From contig JAEVLN010000001.1 in NCBI GenBank assembly GCA_018350325.1, forward strand, positions 5,981,254 to 6,045,253: 64,000 nt of DNA. Reading direction: 5' to 3'. Numbering within the stretch: position 1 is the first letter of the stretch; each line of letters starts with the position of its first letter. The notes below the pieces were generated by a model. It was not told where the DNA came from. It searched no databases and saw nothing but the letters and a program-made list of their open reading frames with translations. The translations under genes and the position numbers were made by a program. This DNA comes from Globodera rostochiensis (Eukaryota; Nematoda; Chromadorea; Rhabditida; Heteroderidae). Shown one piece after another: positions 34,475 through 46,068 of the stretch.

Positions 34475-34957
34475 TTTGAACGAATATAGCGCCGGCGTTG
34501 TTCTTTTCCTGTTAAAGTAAATAGTTTTTGGGCGCACTATCAAAAGTATTTAGTTGGCAAGAGAAGAAGAAAGATAACCGGTGGATGAAAATGACTGGGG
34601 GAGGGGGGAATTCGAATACAGTTTATTTATGTGCTTACAATAAACAGATTAATTGAACAAAATTCTAATGATTGGGTTGGATGGGTCCGACGAGACCCGT
34701 GGTCACGGTCACGCCATGTCTCCTCTCCCTGGTCATTTCGTCAGTCTTTAACGCAAAATTCAAAATTTGGTGCGGCCAACAAAGAAAGACACGAAATTTG
34801 GAACCCTCTACACAACATTTTGGTTTATGTTTCTTTTTAGAAAAATAAATATTTATAAATTTCCTCCATGTGTAAAAAGAATATCTATTATATGTGTTTC
34901 AATTATTTTATTCATTTATTTAATTATCTTATTAAAATTTTTCCTTTTATTATTTTA
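34475..34957. other. Divergent promoter region between the aminopeptidase and ARMT1 genes
   Basis: AT-rich DNA of about 480 bases between two divergent starts. No recognisable box. A GGGGGAGGGG tract lies near 34598. Confidence 0.4.
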
Positions 34958-36884
34958 ATGTTTCGAAGAATTCTGTGCACACTTTCTGCAGCTTCGACAA
35001 GTCGAACAACACACGCAAAATTCAGCGTCAGAACAATGTCGGACCAGAACAGTTTGCCGAAACGAATGAATGCCGCGGAGAGTAGGTGAGTGTTTTTTTC
35101 AAAAATTCAAAAGGCAAAAATTTCTTCGTTTTTTTGCAGTTCCTTCGCTTTCAAATCGCTCAGCGAACGTTTGCCGAAAATTGTGACTGGAATTGTGGAC
35201 AAATTGCACCGGTATCATCACAAAGCGGTGGAGGAGCGGGGACAGGTGATCGGTGATTGGTTTTACTTTCAGTGATCTGATCAGTTTGTATTTACCAATT
35301 TCATAAAATTTGAGGAAGCCGGGGACGACGTCACCGCCGTTGTGTCCAAACTGTCCGAAATGCGTTACCGAATGATGACGGACAAACCGTTGGAGCCGAT
35401 TTCCTTGGAGTTTCCGGACGCCCAACTTTGGAACAGTGAAATGGCCAATTTTGACGAAGTTAGGCGACTTCTTCTTTGCCTTTTTGATGACCATCACCCA
35501 CCCTATTCATTTTCATTTTAGGGCCAAAATGACAAGCAAAACAGCCAAAGTGTCGTCACTTGGTACCGAGCGCCATGGATGTTCGTCGAGTGCTATATGT
35601 ACAGGCGAATTCGACAGTTTTTCCAACAAAGTCAGTTTCACCGCGAGTTCGACCCGTTCAACGAGGACAAAGAGCAAAGTTACAGGGACAGGTGTGTGAA
35701 AGCATTTTTTTTTTAAACATTTAATTCATTCATTCATTTTAGTTCAAAGTATATGCTTGCGATTGGAACGGAACTGGTCAAAGAAGTCGACAAATCACTG
35801 AATCCTGACGAACTCCGGCAGATGGTTCCTTCGACTGATCCAGGTCCCACCCTTTCAAAACGTTCACACCGATCGTTTCACTCTTTTGTTTTTTTGTTTG
35901 TTTGTCACAGATTTCGCTTTGGGGCAACAAATGCGACCTTTCATTGACCGGCGGGGACCCGCATTTTATGTCCGACTCAATTTTCCACGAACTCGTTGAA
36001 CTTCGTCCGAAAATATTGGTGGACGACCTTGACAAAGCGGTGGACGAGTTTTTGGGACGTGCCGCAGAAGCAAATTGACATTGTGCTGGACAACGCCGGG
36101 TTGGAGCTGTTCGTGGACCTTTGTTTGAGTGACTTTTTGATCGCCAAGGGATTGGCGTCCCGGGTGGTGCTGCATGGAAAGGCGAGTGGAAGATGCACTT
36201 CTTTTTTTCATTTTATTAAAATACCCTTTTTTCAAGGAGTACCCGTGGTTTGTTTCGGACACGATGGAGAAGGATTTGCAATGGATGGTTGCGCAGTTGA
36301 GTTCTGAACACGACGAATTCCTTTCCAAATTGGGAAAGCGATGGAACGATTATTTGCAAAAGGTTTTTAGCGCAAATTGGGGACGGCTTTTTTAAATGCC
36401 AAAATTTAGAAAACGCTCACTTTCGTGGCACATCCATTCTGGACTCAAAGTGAGCGCCTTTAATTGTCTTTCAATGAATTTTGCACAATGCCCCCAGGCT
36501 TTGACTACAGCAGAATGCGCGAAAAGGCGCCCGACCTGTACCAGCAGTTGGCGGAGTCTTCCTTTCTAATCTTCAAGGGCGACATGAACTACCGGAAGTT
36601 GGTCGGCGACAGGGACTGGCCCCACGACACGCCCTTCTCGGTTTTTTCGTTTTGTTTGTTGCGGATTCCCCCGTGATGGATGGGCCATTCCGTTTCAGAA
36701 AGCTCTCTGCGGTTTCTGTCCGACGACGCTAATGGCTCTGCGGACATTGAAGGCGGAAACGGTGGCCGGCCTTTCGCCGGAAACAATGCGCGGGCTGAGA
36801 GAGAGCTTCGGGGACAAGGACCTCAGTTGGATGAGTTCCAGCGAATACGCCGTCGTCCAGCTGTTGGAGCGCCGGACGCCATGA
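34958..36884 (+). CDS. ARMT1/DUF89 damage-control phosphatase, with one apparent frameshift
   Basis: Metal-dependent phosphatase of the DUF89/ARMT1 family (human C6orf211), acting on damaged sugar phosphates; protein-carboxyl methyltransferase activity has also been claimed. Starts at 34958 ([20 protein letters not shown]) or 35036 ([16 protein letters not shown]); the first could be a targeting extension. Blocks are [78 protein letters not shown] (the DN-containing metal site), [40 protein letters not shown] and [20 protein letters not shown]. Stop 36882-36884. A five-T run at about 36049-36053 shifts the frame: DEF followed by [11 protein letters not shown] needs one T fewer. Without correction the frame hits TGA some 25 bases later. 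Other introns keep phase, so a homopolymer error is likely. Confidence 0.88.
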
Positions 36885-37141
36885 ACTACACGATCAATCC
36901 GGTTTATCGGAATTTTCAAATACTAGATCAAATATTTGTAGCTCTGATCTGTTTAATTTATTGTTCACAAAGTAGGATGAATATGATTTGAGCAATTAAA
37001 GCGATGAGGACTAATAGTGGCCAATAAAAGCGAAAACCTGGGACATGGAATCGGTCACTAATGGGGGGACACCTGGCTTGACGGGGTTAAGTAATGTGTG
37101 GGGAATTGAGAGTTGATCATTGTTCAGGGGGGGGGGATCGT
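36885..37141. other. Short convergent intergenic region
   Basis: The 3' ends of ARMT1 (+) and the PAPS transporter (-). No gene seen. Confidence 0.4.
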
Positions 37142-39587
37142 TCAGTTGTCGTCGACGTTGGCTTTCCTTCTCCGCCCAACACTTTTGCTGAACTTGCCGT
37201 AAATATCGACAAAAATGGCACCAAAAACAAGTGAAAGGCCGCAAATTCCCTGAAAATCGATTGGGTGGACAAAATAAACGGAGGAGAGAATGATGGAGAA
37301 GATTTGGCGAAGTGTCATCATGACGGAAAGGACCACGGGCCCGAAGTGTTGGATGGTCATGTAGATGAACACCTGCACACATCGGACAGGAGGGAATGAA
37401 TGCATTTGGCGGAGTGATAAAACCTGGCCAAACGCTGAGCCCATGGAAAGAAACAGACAGTCAGCCAAAATTGACTCGTGGACGAGCAAAAAGTGAATGG
37501 AGGAGGGCAATGTCCACTGCTGGACAAGCGTGACCAGACAAAGCAGTACACTGAACGCGTTGACGCCGAACATCAGCTGAAATTGAAAAGCAGAACGTAA
37601 CTAACTGTTCAAGCAGTAAATCCGTCACTAACTGCACCAGGCCCGTAGCCAGGAATTTTTTTCGGGGGGGGGGCCGTTCTTAGGGGTGTATTTTTTCCTT
37701 TTTATTGCATTTTTGTTAAGCAATTTTTCCAAAAAATGTTCGATTTTAGGGGGTGCATTTTCCGTTTTTACTCTAGTTTTGTTAAGAAATTTTCAAAAAT
37801 GCAAATTTTTTTGCGTATTCAGCTTTACCGTTGGGGGGGGGGGGGGGTCGGCGGTGCCGATAGGCGCCGCCGAGAAAATTTCGAATTTTTGACTCAATTT
37901 GTTAAGAGATTTTCAACCAAAAAATTAAAAATCGGCCCTTTTTTTGAAGTTTTTTTAGGAATGGGAAGGGTCGGCGGTGCCGATAGGCGCCGCCGGAGAA
38001 AATTTTTGAATTTTTGATGTGAATTTGTTAAGAAAATTGGTCAAAAAATTGTAAAAGTGCAAAACAATAGGGTCCCCCCTCTTGTTTTTTTTTCTCAAAT
38101 TTCATTTCGGGGGGGGGGGCATGCCCCCCCCTGCCCCCCCCCTGGCTACGGGCCTGAACTGCACCACCCACCTGTGAGCAAGAAATGCGAGGCGGTTGTT
38201 CAAGCAGTTCTGTTCTAGTGGAAGTTCGGATACAAAAGCCAGTGGGCCGGGGCCACTCACTCTTTTGCCAGTTGGGCGTGAAGGCGTCGAACAGCAAATA
38301 GCCGAGCATCAGAATAAGTCCGGACACGGCGTTTGAATGGGCGGCCCAGAAACGGTGCTCCACCCACTGGAGGACAAAAGTGCCGTTCTTTCCCTCCCCC
38401 GCCGCAGGGGCTTCCGGTAGTGAAAGTGTTGTTGGAGTGCCATCGGCGTCAGAATGGTGGCCAAAGTCTGATGAGGTGGTGGAGAGGAAAAACAGCGAAG
38501 TGCCAAAGACGAGGCTCAGCGCAAAAACGCATTGGCCGACGGAGTAGCGTTGGGCCCGCAACAATTTGCCCATGAGCATTGTCGGCACAATTTTGGACGC
38601 CTTGCAGACCGTCTGAGGGGGGGGGGGACGTTTGACGGACAAATTGGAAAATGATTTTTTGGTTTTTGTTCGCGCAACCTGGGCCGGGAACGAAACGTAT
38701 TTCAACGCTTCGTATTGACACCACGACGACAGGACGTTGGAGAAGGAAGCGAACGAATGCAAATAAAGGGGCGCCACGTGCAGCGGCTGTTGTTTCCAAG
38801 TGATGCACAAAAAGGCACCGGAAAGTGCCAATGCCACCTAAAAACGGGGAAAGAATGTTAACGGCAAAAAATATTTAATTTAAAAAAAGTGCACACAATT
38901 CGATTGGCGAACACCAAAAATTGGGTGTCCCGAAAAATGTGCGTCCTTTTCTGGTCCGTCCTGAGGGGGTAACCGCGCGTCACAATCCGTTCCTGGAAAA
39001 AGCCCATGCAAACCAGGGTCACCTGAAATGGAAGACGAACTCGCTGGAAACGTCTATACATATAGTTCAAGCAGGACGGACCTGGATGCCCGTGAAGTAG
39101 ACGAATATGTACAGACAGTCGATCAGAAAGCGCCGTCTTCGGAATTGCCCAGCTCTGCTAACAACGGCACATTGTCGCCGCCGCCGTTCATCGTCCTCGA
39201 CGACATCGGCGTCGTGTAACTGTTCCCGCTCCGCAGATGAACCGGCCTCGCTCGTTTTGTATGCCATGCGATGTTCGGGTTGTCCGACTGCGAATAGGCG
39301 TATCAGTCGCAAAAGGCAATGACGACGGAAAACGTGCTCGTTTTCTGGACATTTTCGGGCAGAAATTGGCACAGTTTAAGTCAAAACGAACTTTTCATCC
39401 TTTTGTGCACACATTGAATCAGAAGGCGGCCAAGAAGAAGAAGTGTGCCGTAGCCGGCCAACGTCGGCAAAAGTCTGAACAGCCAGAACACGTCGGCGGG
39501 TGGGCCCCCCAATCCGGGTGAAGAAGAAATGGACCCGTGAAGTGACGAAGCGCTATATACACTGAAATCCAAGAAGTACACATACAT
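37142..39587 (-). CDS. pst-1: PAPS transporter 1-like (SLC35B2)
   Basis: Golgi carrier of the sulfate donor PAPS, needed for glycan and protein sulfation. ATG 39587 (MYVYFLDFSVYSASSLHGSI). The first segment reads DVFWLFRLLPTLAGYGTLLL and LGRLLIQCVHKRMK. An intron then removes in-frame stops at about 39310-39400, and the next exon contains QPEHRMAYKTSEAGSSAERE and ends RRFLIDCLYIFVYFTGIQ. Later blocks are VTLVCMGFFQERIVTRGYPL, FRDTQFLVFANRI, YEALKYVSFPAQV, KASKIVPTMLMGKLLRAQRY, AVSGLILMLGYLLFDAFTPN (human [20 protein letters not shown]), MFGVNAFSVLLCLVTLVQQW and VVLSVMMTLRQIFSIILSS. About ten membrane spans; stop 37142-37144. The intron at about 37577-38268 carries a 519-bp MITE. The region between KASKIV and SGLILM holds a hydrophilic loop that is longer than in human. 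Confidence 0.9.
37638..38156. mobile_element. hAT-like MITE (519 bp) in an intron of the PAPS transporter gene
   Basis: Perfect 16-base terminal inverted repeats (caggcccgtagccagg at the left, its complement at the right). They are flanked by an identical 8-base target duplication aactgcac (37630-37637 and 38157-38164). The CAGG start and 8-base duplication are hallmarks of hAT elements. The inside is non-coding, with poly-G/C at both ends and an internal direct repeat of about 123-base period (tcggcggtgccgataggcgc at 37848 and 37971). Confidence 0.9.
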
Positions 39588-40076
39588 TTAGGGTTGTCGG
39601 GCTAACATAATCCCTCAACAAACACAGCGACGTGATGCCACAAATGCAATTACATCAATTCATGGAAGTCACTCAACTCACCCATTTGTTGTGCTGAAAT
39701 TGTCGTCAGTCGACAAAAGCGCCAACATTTGTGAGTCGCTAATACGACGACTGGTGTTTAACGGAACTCCGAAAGACGTTCAAATTGTTCTGACGTCATT
39801 CGCTTTTGCCCCCGACACAAACCAATTGAAAGCATTTCACTTTAGCATAAATTCGGGTAGTGAAATTAATGTTATGTTAACTCTTTTCGGAACAATTTCG
39901 AAACACGATTTGAGAAGCGTTAAGATCGGAACAAAATGCAAATCGACAGATGCCACGCTGAGATAAAACCAATGTTGCAAATTGAGCGTTTGGTTAGTTC
40001 ACCAATTCCAAATAAAAGTGCAAATTGATTTATAAAACAAATTCGAGATGTTCATGCAAAAAGCAGAATAAAAAAA
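39588..40076. other. Intergenic region with a weak plus-strand open frame
   Basis: Between the PAPS transporter start and the CRNKL1 stop, both minus strand. A plus-strand frame at 39691-39966 reads VQIVLTSFAFAPDTNQLKAF and similar text, without an ATG at its start and without a known domain. It may be chance or the tail of a degraded gene. Nothing else is supported. Confidence 0.3.
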
Positions 40077-42929
40077 TTAGGATTCCAAAGATAAAGCGGA
40101 TTCCGCCGCGTTAGCATTCTTCTCTCTCCAAAGTCGGGCAGCTTCGAGCAATTTGAAGTTCATTTTGGATGCTAAAGAAGGCACAAACAATTACAATAAC
40201 TAACGGCATTGGAATGTGTCAAGAGAGCGTGTGCAGTCTGTCTGCCTACCTTGGTCCTGCGGGAATATGAAGTCAAAGTACTCCTCCCAGCCGGCGTCAG
40301 TCCCGTCCGTCGCGGTGATCTGACGGCGTTTCTTCACCCGTTTCGGCATCATTCTCTCCACCGCGCTGCATTCCGTCTCCGTCCCGTGCCGCTCCTCAAA
40401 GTCACGCCATTGTTCAAGCAGCAAAAGACGTTCCTCGGCCGGCGCCGCCTCCATTGCCTGGTTGGCACGTTTGTAGAGCGCCCGAGTCCGTTCAATCTCG
40501 TCATTGCTCATCTCCCATTCGACCCAGCTGACCCAAACCTAACCAATTCCATTAGAACAAAAACAGAACTATCCAAAAGCACATGCCTTTAAGTGTTGCG
40601 TACGTCGAAGCAAACTCTCGTACAGAATGCGCACCCGTTCGTGTTCGCCCTGCTCAATTTCGAAGTCAATGTACGCCTTCCACAGCACTTCTGGCATGTC
40701 CAAACTGGGCTGTTGGATGGCAATTTGGAAAACTGCGCGTGCCCTCTCTTCGTCACCCAAAAGATTTTCCAACTCGGCATATTTCATCCAACTGATGCTG
40801 TTGTCGGGACAGAACTCGAGGAACTTCTCGTAAAGCTTCCGACACCTGCGAGGTGAGTATTGTAAAACGGTCCGACACTATCCCGACAATATTTTTCGAT
40901 ATTTATGTACAAACTAACTGTACCGGTCAAACTCCCTCAACTGCAGCTCCATCTCGATGTACTCCCGGAACAGCTTCTTCTTTGGACATTTCCCAATTGC
41001 CGTCCCCAAAATCTTTCGAGCGGAGCCCAATTTGAGCTGTCGCAGCTCGAACTGGGCGAACATCAGCCAAATGAAGGCGAAGGTGAACTGTTTGTGGGGG
41101 ACGATGTCCAAACATGCCCTCCACACCTCGCGACACTTTTCCGCGTCGCCGACGTCGAGCTCTTCATAAACGGCATAATACACCCACAGCCAAATGTAAC
41201 GACGCCAAAAGCGTTTTTCCTGAACAATTCAGTTGTTGTACAAATATAATAAATGAAATTAAACAAAGACAGAAGAACACGAACCACATACGGCGGCACG
41301 TTTGAAATGGCCCTTTCAAAACAATCCTCCACATCGACCCGGTCGGCCTCCTCCGTGGTTAGCAACCTCACGTAGTTGAACCAAGCGTCGTAATTGAACG
41401 GATTCTCTTTCACTTGCTTTAAAAAAAACGTTTCCATTGTGCACCAAATTCGCAGAGAAACCGACCTCTTCGTATTGATGACGACGCTTCGAGAAAATCA
41501 CGCTCTCAATGCGCAGCCGCTCACCAAATTTCTTTTCGTGCATTGTCAGGCATTTGAACAGTTCCGTTGTACGTGCCGAAGGCAATCGATCTGGTAGTTG
41601 AAAGACCATAAAAAGAACAAGCCTATCGCTCTGCACATGTCGGACAACAAATCCGACCAGTTCACTTCCACCCTTATTAGCCCATGTTTTCTGCTTATTT
41701 ATTACCGCTTACCAATGCCGTACTGGTAGATAATTCGCGCCCGTTCGTACTCCTTTTGCCGCTCTTCAAACTGTGCAAATGCGATCAGAAGGTTCTCCGT
41801 CAAATTCTCTTCCCCAAAAAATTCCAACATTTGCTCATAAATCGCCCGCGCGTTGGCCACATATCCGTTGCGTTCCTCAAACTTTGCATAACGAATCCAA
41901 TTTTTGAAGTCGTGTCCGTGGACATGCAAAAATTGCTGAAATTCGTTGAAAAAGAATCAAACAGAATAAAAGTGACCACACACCTGATACAAGTCCCGCG
42001 CTCTGTCCACCTCTTTGTAGCGCAACTCAAAGTTGACAAAGGTCAGCCAGGCTTGCTCGTCCGGTTCCCACTTCATCCACCGCTCGAACACTTGTCGGGC
42101 GCCGGGAATGTTGCCGATCAGCTCCTCCATGTACGAATACTTCAGCCAAAACTGTGTGGCCCTCGGCAGAATGGTCACTGCCCTGTCCCAAATGTTCCTG
42201 GCGTGGTTGACCTGCTTGTTCCTGAAGAAGAAACAAATGATCAAATCGGTGTCAATATGCAAAAGTTGGGAACCGAAGATGGAACCGAAGTTGGAACCGC
42301 ATAATTCAAACCTCCTATGCATTTTAAGACCGGGTTTAAAACCCGGCATAAACTTTCCGGGGAGCGTCCCCACTATTCCAAAATTGTTGAAGCGTAAGGG
42401 ATGGATTTTGTGCCTTCTCAGCCCATTCACCGCATTTCCATCTCGGCGTATTGGAGCCAAATGGTGATGCTCCTGTGGTTCATGTCCAGCCCCCGTTCAA
42501 ACACTGAACGCGCCCGCTGCAGCTCGCCGATGGACTCCTCCCACTTGGCGTACTTCACCCAATTGGCAATTTGCATGCGATTCTTACGGATGTTGTCCTC
42601 AAATTCCTTGCGACGCTTGCGGTGATTCTCCGCCAATTCCTCCGGGTCGGTGATGCGCACTTTTGGCGGTGGAGGAATGGACTTAACAATAAGCACAAAT
42701 TGCCATTTTCAAAACGAAATTAAAAGTGCCATGCCCCGTCAATTCACCTCCAATTCGCGCTCCTTGGCCTCGCGCAAAAGTTGCTCGGCGGTGATTTGGA
42801 CGGTCGCGGCCGTCTAAAAAGTGAATCGCGTCACTCGCCGAAGGGAAAAAAAACGCCTCGGGGGCTTACCTTGTTCTTCACTTTCTCCGCCTTTTTGGGC
42901 AGACGGATCTGCTTGCCTTTGTCGTCCAT
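40077..42929 (-). CDS. Crooked-neck-like pre-mRNA splicing factor (HAT repeats; CRNKL1/Clf1)
   Basis: Scaffold of the NineTeen complex in the spliceosome, nuclear. ATG 42929 ([20 protein letters not shown]) lies 11 bases after a strong acceptor (ctctgagtttag), a likely trans-splice site. Next is [20 protein letters not shown]. Serial half-a-TPR repeats are visible as [160 protein letters not shown] and [20 protein letters not shown]. The tail is [20 protein letters not shown] then FDFIFPQDQ, as in CRNKL1, stop 40077-40079. An intron near 42230-42430 carries a short hairpin and other non-coding sequence. The repeat number and tail match the family. Confidence 0.93.
42331..42347. repeat. Short hairpin in a CRNKL1 intron
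   Basis: ccgggttt, one base, then aaacccgg: an 8-base perfect stem. Its function is unknown and it may be a decayed repeat. Confidence 0.4.
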
Positions 42930-43191
42930 GGCTTAAGCTGCTAAACTCAGAGAAACAAAAATTCAATGCAACATTTAAATTCAAAGAACAAAAATATTCT
43001 CCTCTTTCAAGAGAATTCATTTAAAGAAAACTCAAAAATGGGTAAAAAGAAAATTCATTGATCACTCATCAGAGTGTGCAAAGTTTATGAATAAACTGAA
43101 AGAAATCGCGCAGTAAAGCCTTATGAAATGGATGGGTTGGTGTCCAAAAGAGGTAAATATTTCAAAGCGCGGAATCGCGTCCGTCGGCGCC

Positions 43192-44220
43192 TCAGTCGCC
43201 GTTGGCCGTCGAGGACGATTGTTGTTGTCCAAAGGAAGGGGCAACTTTTTGATGCATTTGAACATCCCGCAACATCGGCTCCAAAAACGCAAAGTGCGGA
43301 ATGCGAGAAACGGCCATTTTGCTGAAATATATAATACAACCAAAAGCTTTAACAAAATGCCACAAATTTCACAAACATGTGCATTGGCGAAAGCGTTTTG
43401 GTGGAGCTTTGCTGCACACTTTCGGCCGATGCCAGCAACAATTTCTCGGCAAAAACTTCCATGGCACTTCCAATTGCCACCGGCACACTGGCAACCATTC
43501 GGCCGATGTCCTCGTCACTTTGCATTACCTTCTTCACTCTCGTCTGAAAGGCAAGAGAATAAAGCAACGATTGGACGTTGAGAAAAGCAACCAAATCTGT
43601 TTAAATCATTTTAGGGGGGGGGAGCCTGGCTTTGATTACCTAAATTTCGGATTCCGGGTTCGGACACCGTCAGAAAAACAAACAAATTTTATTAAAAGTT
43701 TCTTAGGAGGAAAATTTTTTCGTTTCTTCAACGTTTGAAAAAAGCCATTAAATTTTTTATGCCATTTACCACAGTCCCTTTAATGTTCGTTTTGTTTGCA
43801 TGAAATGAATTGTCGTCATGGGGAAACTCACCGGTTGTATTCGGGCCTGGCTGTACCGACGCTTTCGAATTCGACTGCTTTTTGCAAAGTCGCCGTCCTC
43901 CGACATCGAAGTGCTGGCCACATTTTGTTGCTCGTCCTCGTCAGTGCTCTGCTCTTTGTAATCGGACTAAAGCCGACGCCATTTGATTTTTATTTAAATT
44001 TAATTTTTTTAATTTTGTTTTTTGCCTTTTTCACAACATTGCACAGTCCGACGCTTTCATTTGTCTTTCTGGCAGAATTCAGTGATGAAATGATTAATTG
44101 CGTTGTTGTGTTCGACGCAGTTGATGATGATGATGTTGCCACATCTTTGGTGTCAAATAAATTGCTGATCGTAAGTGACGGACGGTCGAACTGCTGCTGC
44201 TCAGCGGAGCTTTTCATCAT
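43192..44220 (-). CDS. NC2-alpha/DRAP1-like histone-fold protein
   Basis: Histone-fold subunit resembling NC2-alpha (DRAP1), which with NC2-beta (Dr1) represses TBP-driven transcription. First ATGs at 44220/44217 give MMKSSAEQQQFDRPSLTISN, then a Ser/Thr-rich part. An upstream exon at about 44390-44490 (AAAAACGKSPLSSATPAAKS) continues in frame but lacks an ATG and may be 5' UTR. The second exon is SDYKEQSTDEDEQQNVASTS and SSRIRKRRYSQARIQP. The fold then reads TRVKKVMQSDEDIGRMVASV, PVAIGSAMEVFAEKLLLASA, SSTKTLSPMHI (human [22 protein letters not shown]... and SRNAKTMTTSHLKQ) and KMAVSRIPHFAFLEPMLRDV. It ends QQQSSSTANGD, stop 43192-43194. The histone fold comes after a long N-terminal extension, unlike human DRAP1 where it starts near residue 10. 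A POLE4/CHRAC-type histone-fold protein is the alternative. Its stop is 262 bases before the CRNKL1 ATG on the same strand. Confidence 0.75.
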
Positions 44221-45395
44221 GGTCGTCTAGAAAAAGGTTCAAAATTTTCGTTAAAATTGGCGAATTTAATCAACAAACAAAAAAAAGAGTTATTTTTTTG
44301 GCGAAGAACGGGGTGGGACACAAAATCTGGTGAAATGAATACAAAGACAGGCGGAAACAATCCTAAAATACTCCACCAATTTCTCTCACCCGTCGGACGG
44401 ACGCCGCCGCCGTTTCTGTTGGCGATGATTTTGCTGCGGGCGTAGCGCTTGACAACGGACTTTTCCCACACGCTGCCGCCGCCGCTTTTTGAGCTGCCGA
44501 AAAGAGAATGCGAAATAAATAAACTCTCCAAAAACACACAAAGACGACGACGAAAAGAAAGAAGAAGCAGGCAAGACGAAGTAATGGCAGAGAGTCAGAG
44601 TGCCAATTAATTTTTGAATTTAAATTGTATAACAGAACGCCAATAATAAATAAATATTTACGTTTTGCCAAAAAATACTAAATGCACACAAAATCCCAAG
44701 TCAACAAAATGCACATCAAGCTTACCAAAAAATAAAAATAAACAAATTTGTGGATGTGATGACGGGAGTGGCCATTTCTTGTGCGGAGAATTGACCCGCC
44801 TCCACCCAGAATAAAGCAGAATTCTCAAAAAAAATTGTGTTTTAGGAAATTGCTTAACAAAAATGCAATAAAAACGGAAAAGCATCCCCTAAAAAACGTG
44901 TAATGGATTCCCCACCCCTCCCCCCTGAAAATTTTTTGTTGCGGTCCTGTTCCAGTTTCATAATTCCTAATCCTTGGTTGGAAAGTGGATAATCCGCAAT
45001 CAAACTACATAATTCGAATCCGTATTTACTTATCCGTCGGATTTGTGGTATTTAAGAATCCAGATTTTCATCATTTTCTCAATTTCCATCTCAATTTATC
45101 TATTTCTGATTTTATTTACTTTTTGCTTTCTCTTTTCCCATTACCGCCCCCAAAATCATTACATAAACAGCATGTGTGCCTTATCAAATTAATGGAATTC
45201 CGGGGAGGGGGCGGCGGCGCCGTTAGGACCGTAGGAACTTGATCGTTCTGTTAAGCTTTATATAATAGATTCTTTTTGTCTAATAGAATTATCGGTAATA
45301 CATACTAGAAGTTTGTAACCCCACCCCCATTTTTGAAAAATCGAGCAGAGATTACCTAAAAAAATTGATTTAGATTTAGTACTTTCTACAAGCTG
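44221..45395. other. Intergenic region with a degraded MITE
   Basis: Holds the possible 5' exon of the NC2-alpha-like gene (about 44390-44490), AT-rich DNA and a relic of the hAT-like MITE family. A G-rich stretch lies at about 45200-45222. No further gene is supported. Confidence 0.4.
44811..44955 (-). mobile_element. Degraded copy of the hAT-like MITE family
   Basis: The reverse complement of about 44850-44895 reads taggggatgcttttccg, tttttattgcatttttg and ttaagcaattt. It aligns with the left interior of the MITE at 37680-37730 (taggggtgtattttttcc, tttttattgcatttttg, ttaagcaattt). The expected outer end is altered (caggaccgcaac), and no target duplication is visible. Confidence 0.6.
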
Positions 45396-46068
45396 ATGGG
45401 AAGAAGAAAATTATCTCGCAAACTTTACGGAAGAAAATCTATGCCGAAGCGATGGGAAAAGCGTGATGGAAGGCGAGCGGACGCGCCCACTTCGATTGAT
45501 GATCAGCAACTGAATCCACTGGTGGCCAAGCTTTTGCGCGGAGAGAGTTTGCCCGCAAGTCAGCAGCAGCAGCAGCCTACCTCGGTACACTTCTAACTAC
45601 TTCTACTTTTGCTCAAAAACTTTCTCACCCCCTCCCCACCCCTAGGTTGTGCGGCGCTTCAGCGAGGCACTTGCAGGCCCGGTACAGCCTGCGTACTATA
45701 TTGAACAAATTCAGGTCAAATGTGAATAGAACAAATAATTAGAAGAATCGAAAAGCAATTACCCCCACATTCAGATTTGTGTCGCAAATCCTGGTCGTTT
45801 TTTGGCTAGCTGGGTACTAATTATAAAATTTAATGCCTGTTTTTATATAGTAATACAAAATAATAATATTCCAGGCACTGCTGGTCACCTTATTTGGCGA
45901 GGCAAGTTCTTGCTGGTGGTAATCCTGGAGTTTTTGGTTAACCACCTCAAAAAACAAACACATTTATCTCTAACGCTTTGGATTTAGGAAAAGCTCTATG
46001 ACTTTGTTCGCGAATCCCGATGGACCGAATCTGAGCTGAAGCCATTTGTCATCAAGGAGGCCTACTGA
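45396..46068 (+). CDS. Small basic protein of unknown function
   Basis: Three exons (45396-45584, 45646-45714, 45988-46068) join in phase 0 to give 112 residues. The protein starts MGRRKLSRKLYGRKSMPKRW, is strongly basic for about 30 residues, then has a short Gln run (ASQQQQQPTS). VVRRFSEALAGPVQPAYYIE plus QIQ leads into EKLYDFVRESRWTESELKPF and ends VIKEAY. Alternative middle exons inside 45776-45920 (for example ICVANPGRFLASW) cannot be ruled out but break the neat phase. The basic N-terminus might be a mitochondrial or nucleolar signal. I do not recognise the family. The clean splice signals and protein-like C-terminus support a real gene. Confidence 0.55.

Noticed and set aside
37638..38156. 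Coding exon of the PAPS transporter inside the MITE
   Set aside because: The open frame across it has biased sequence. Element ends and target duplication show it is an intron insertion.
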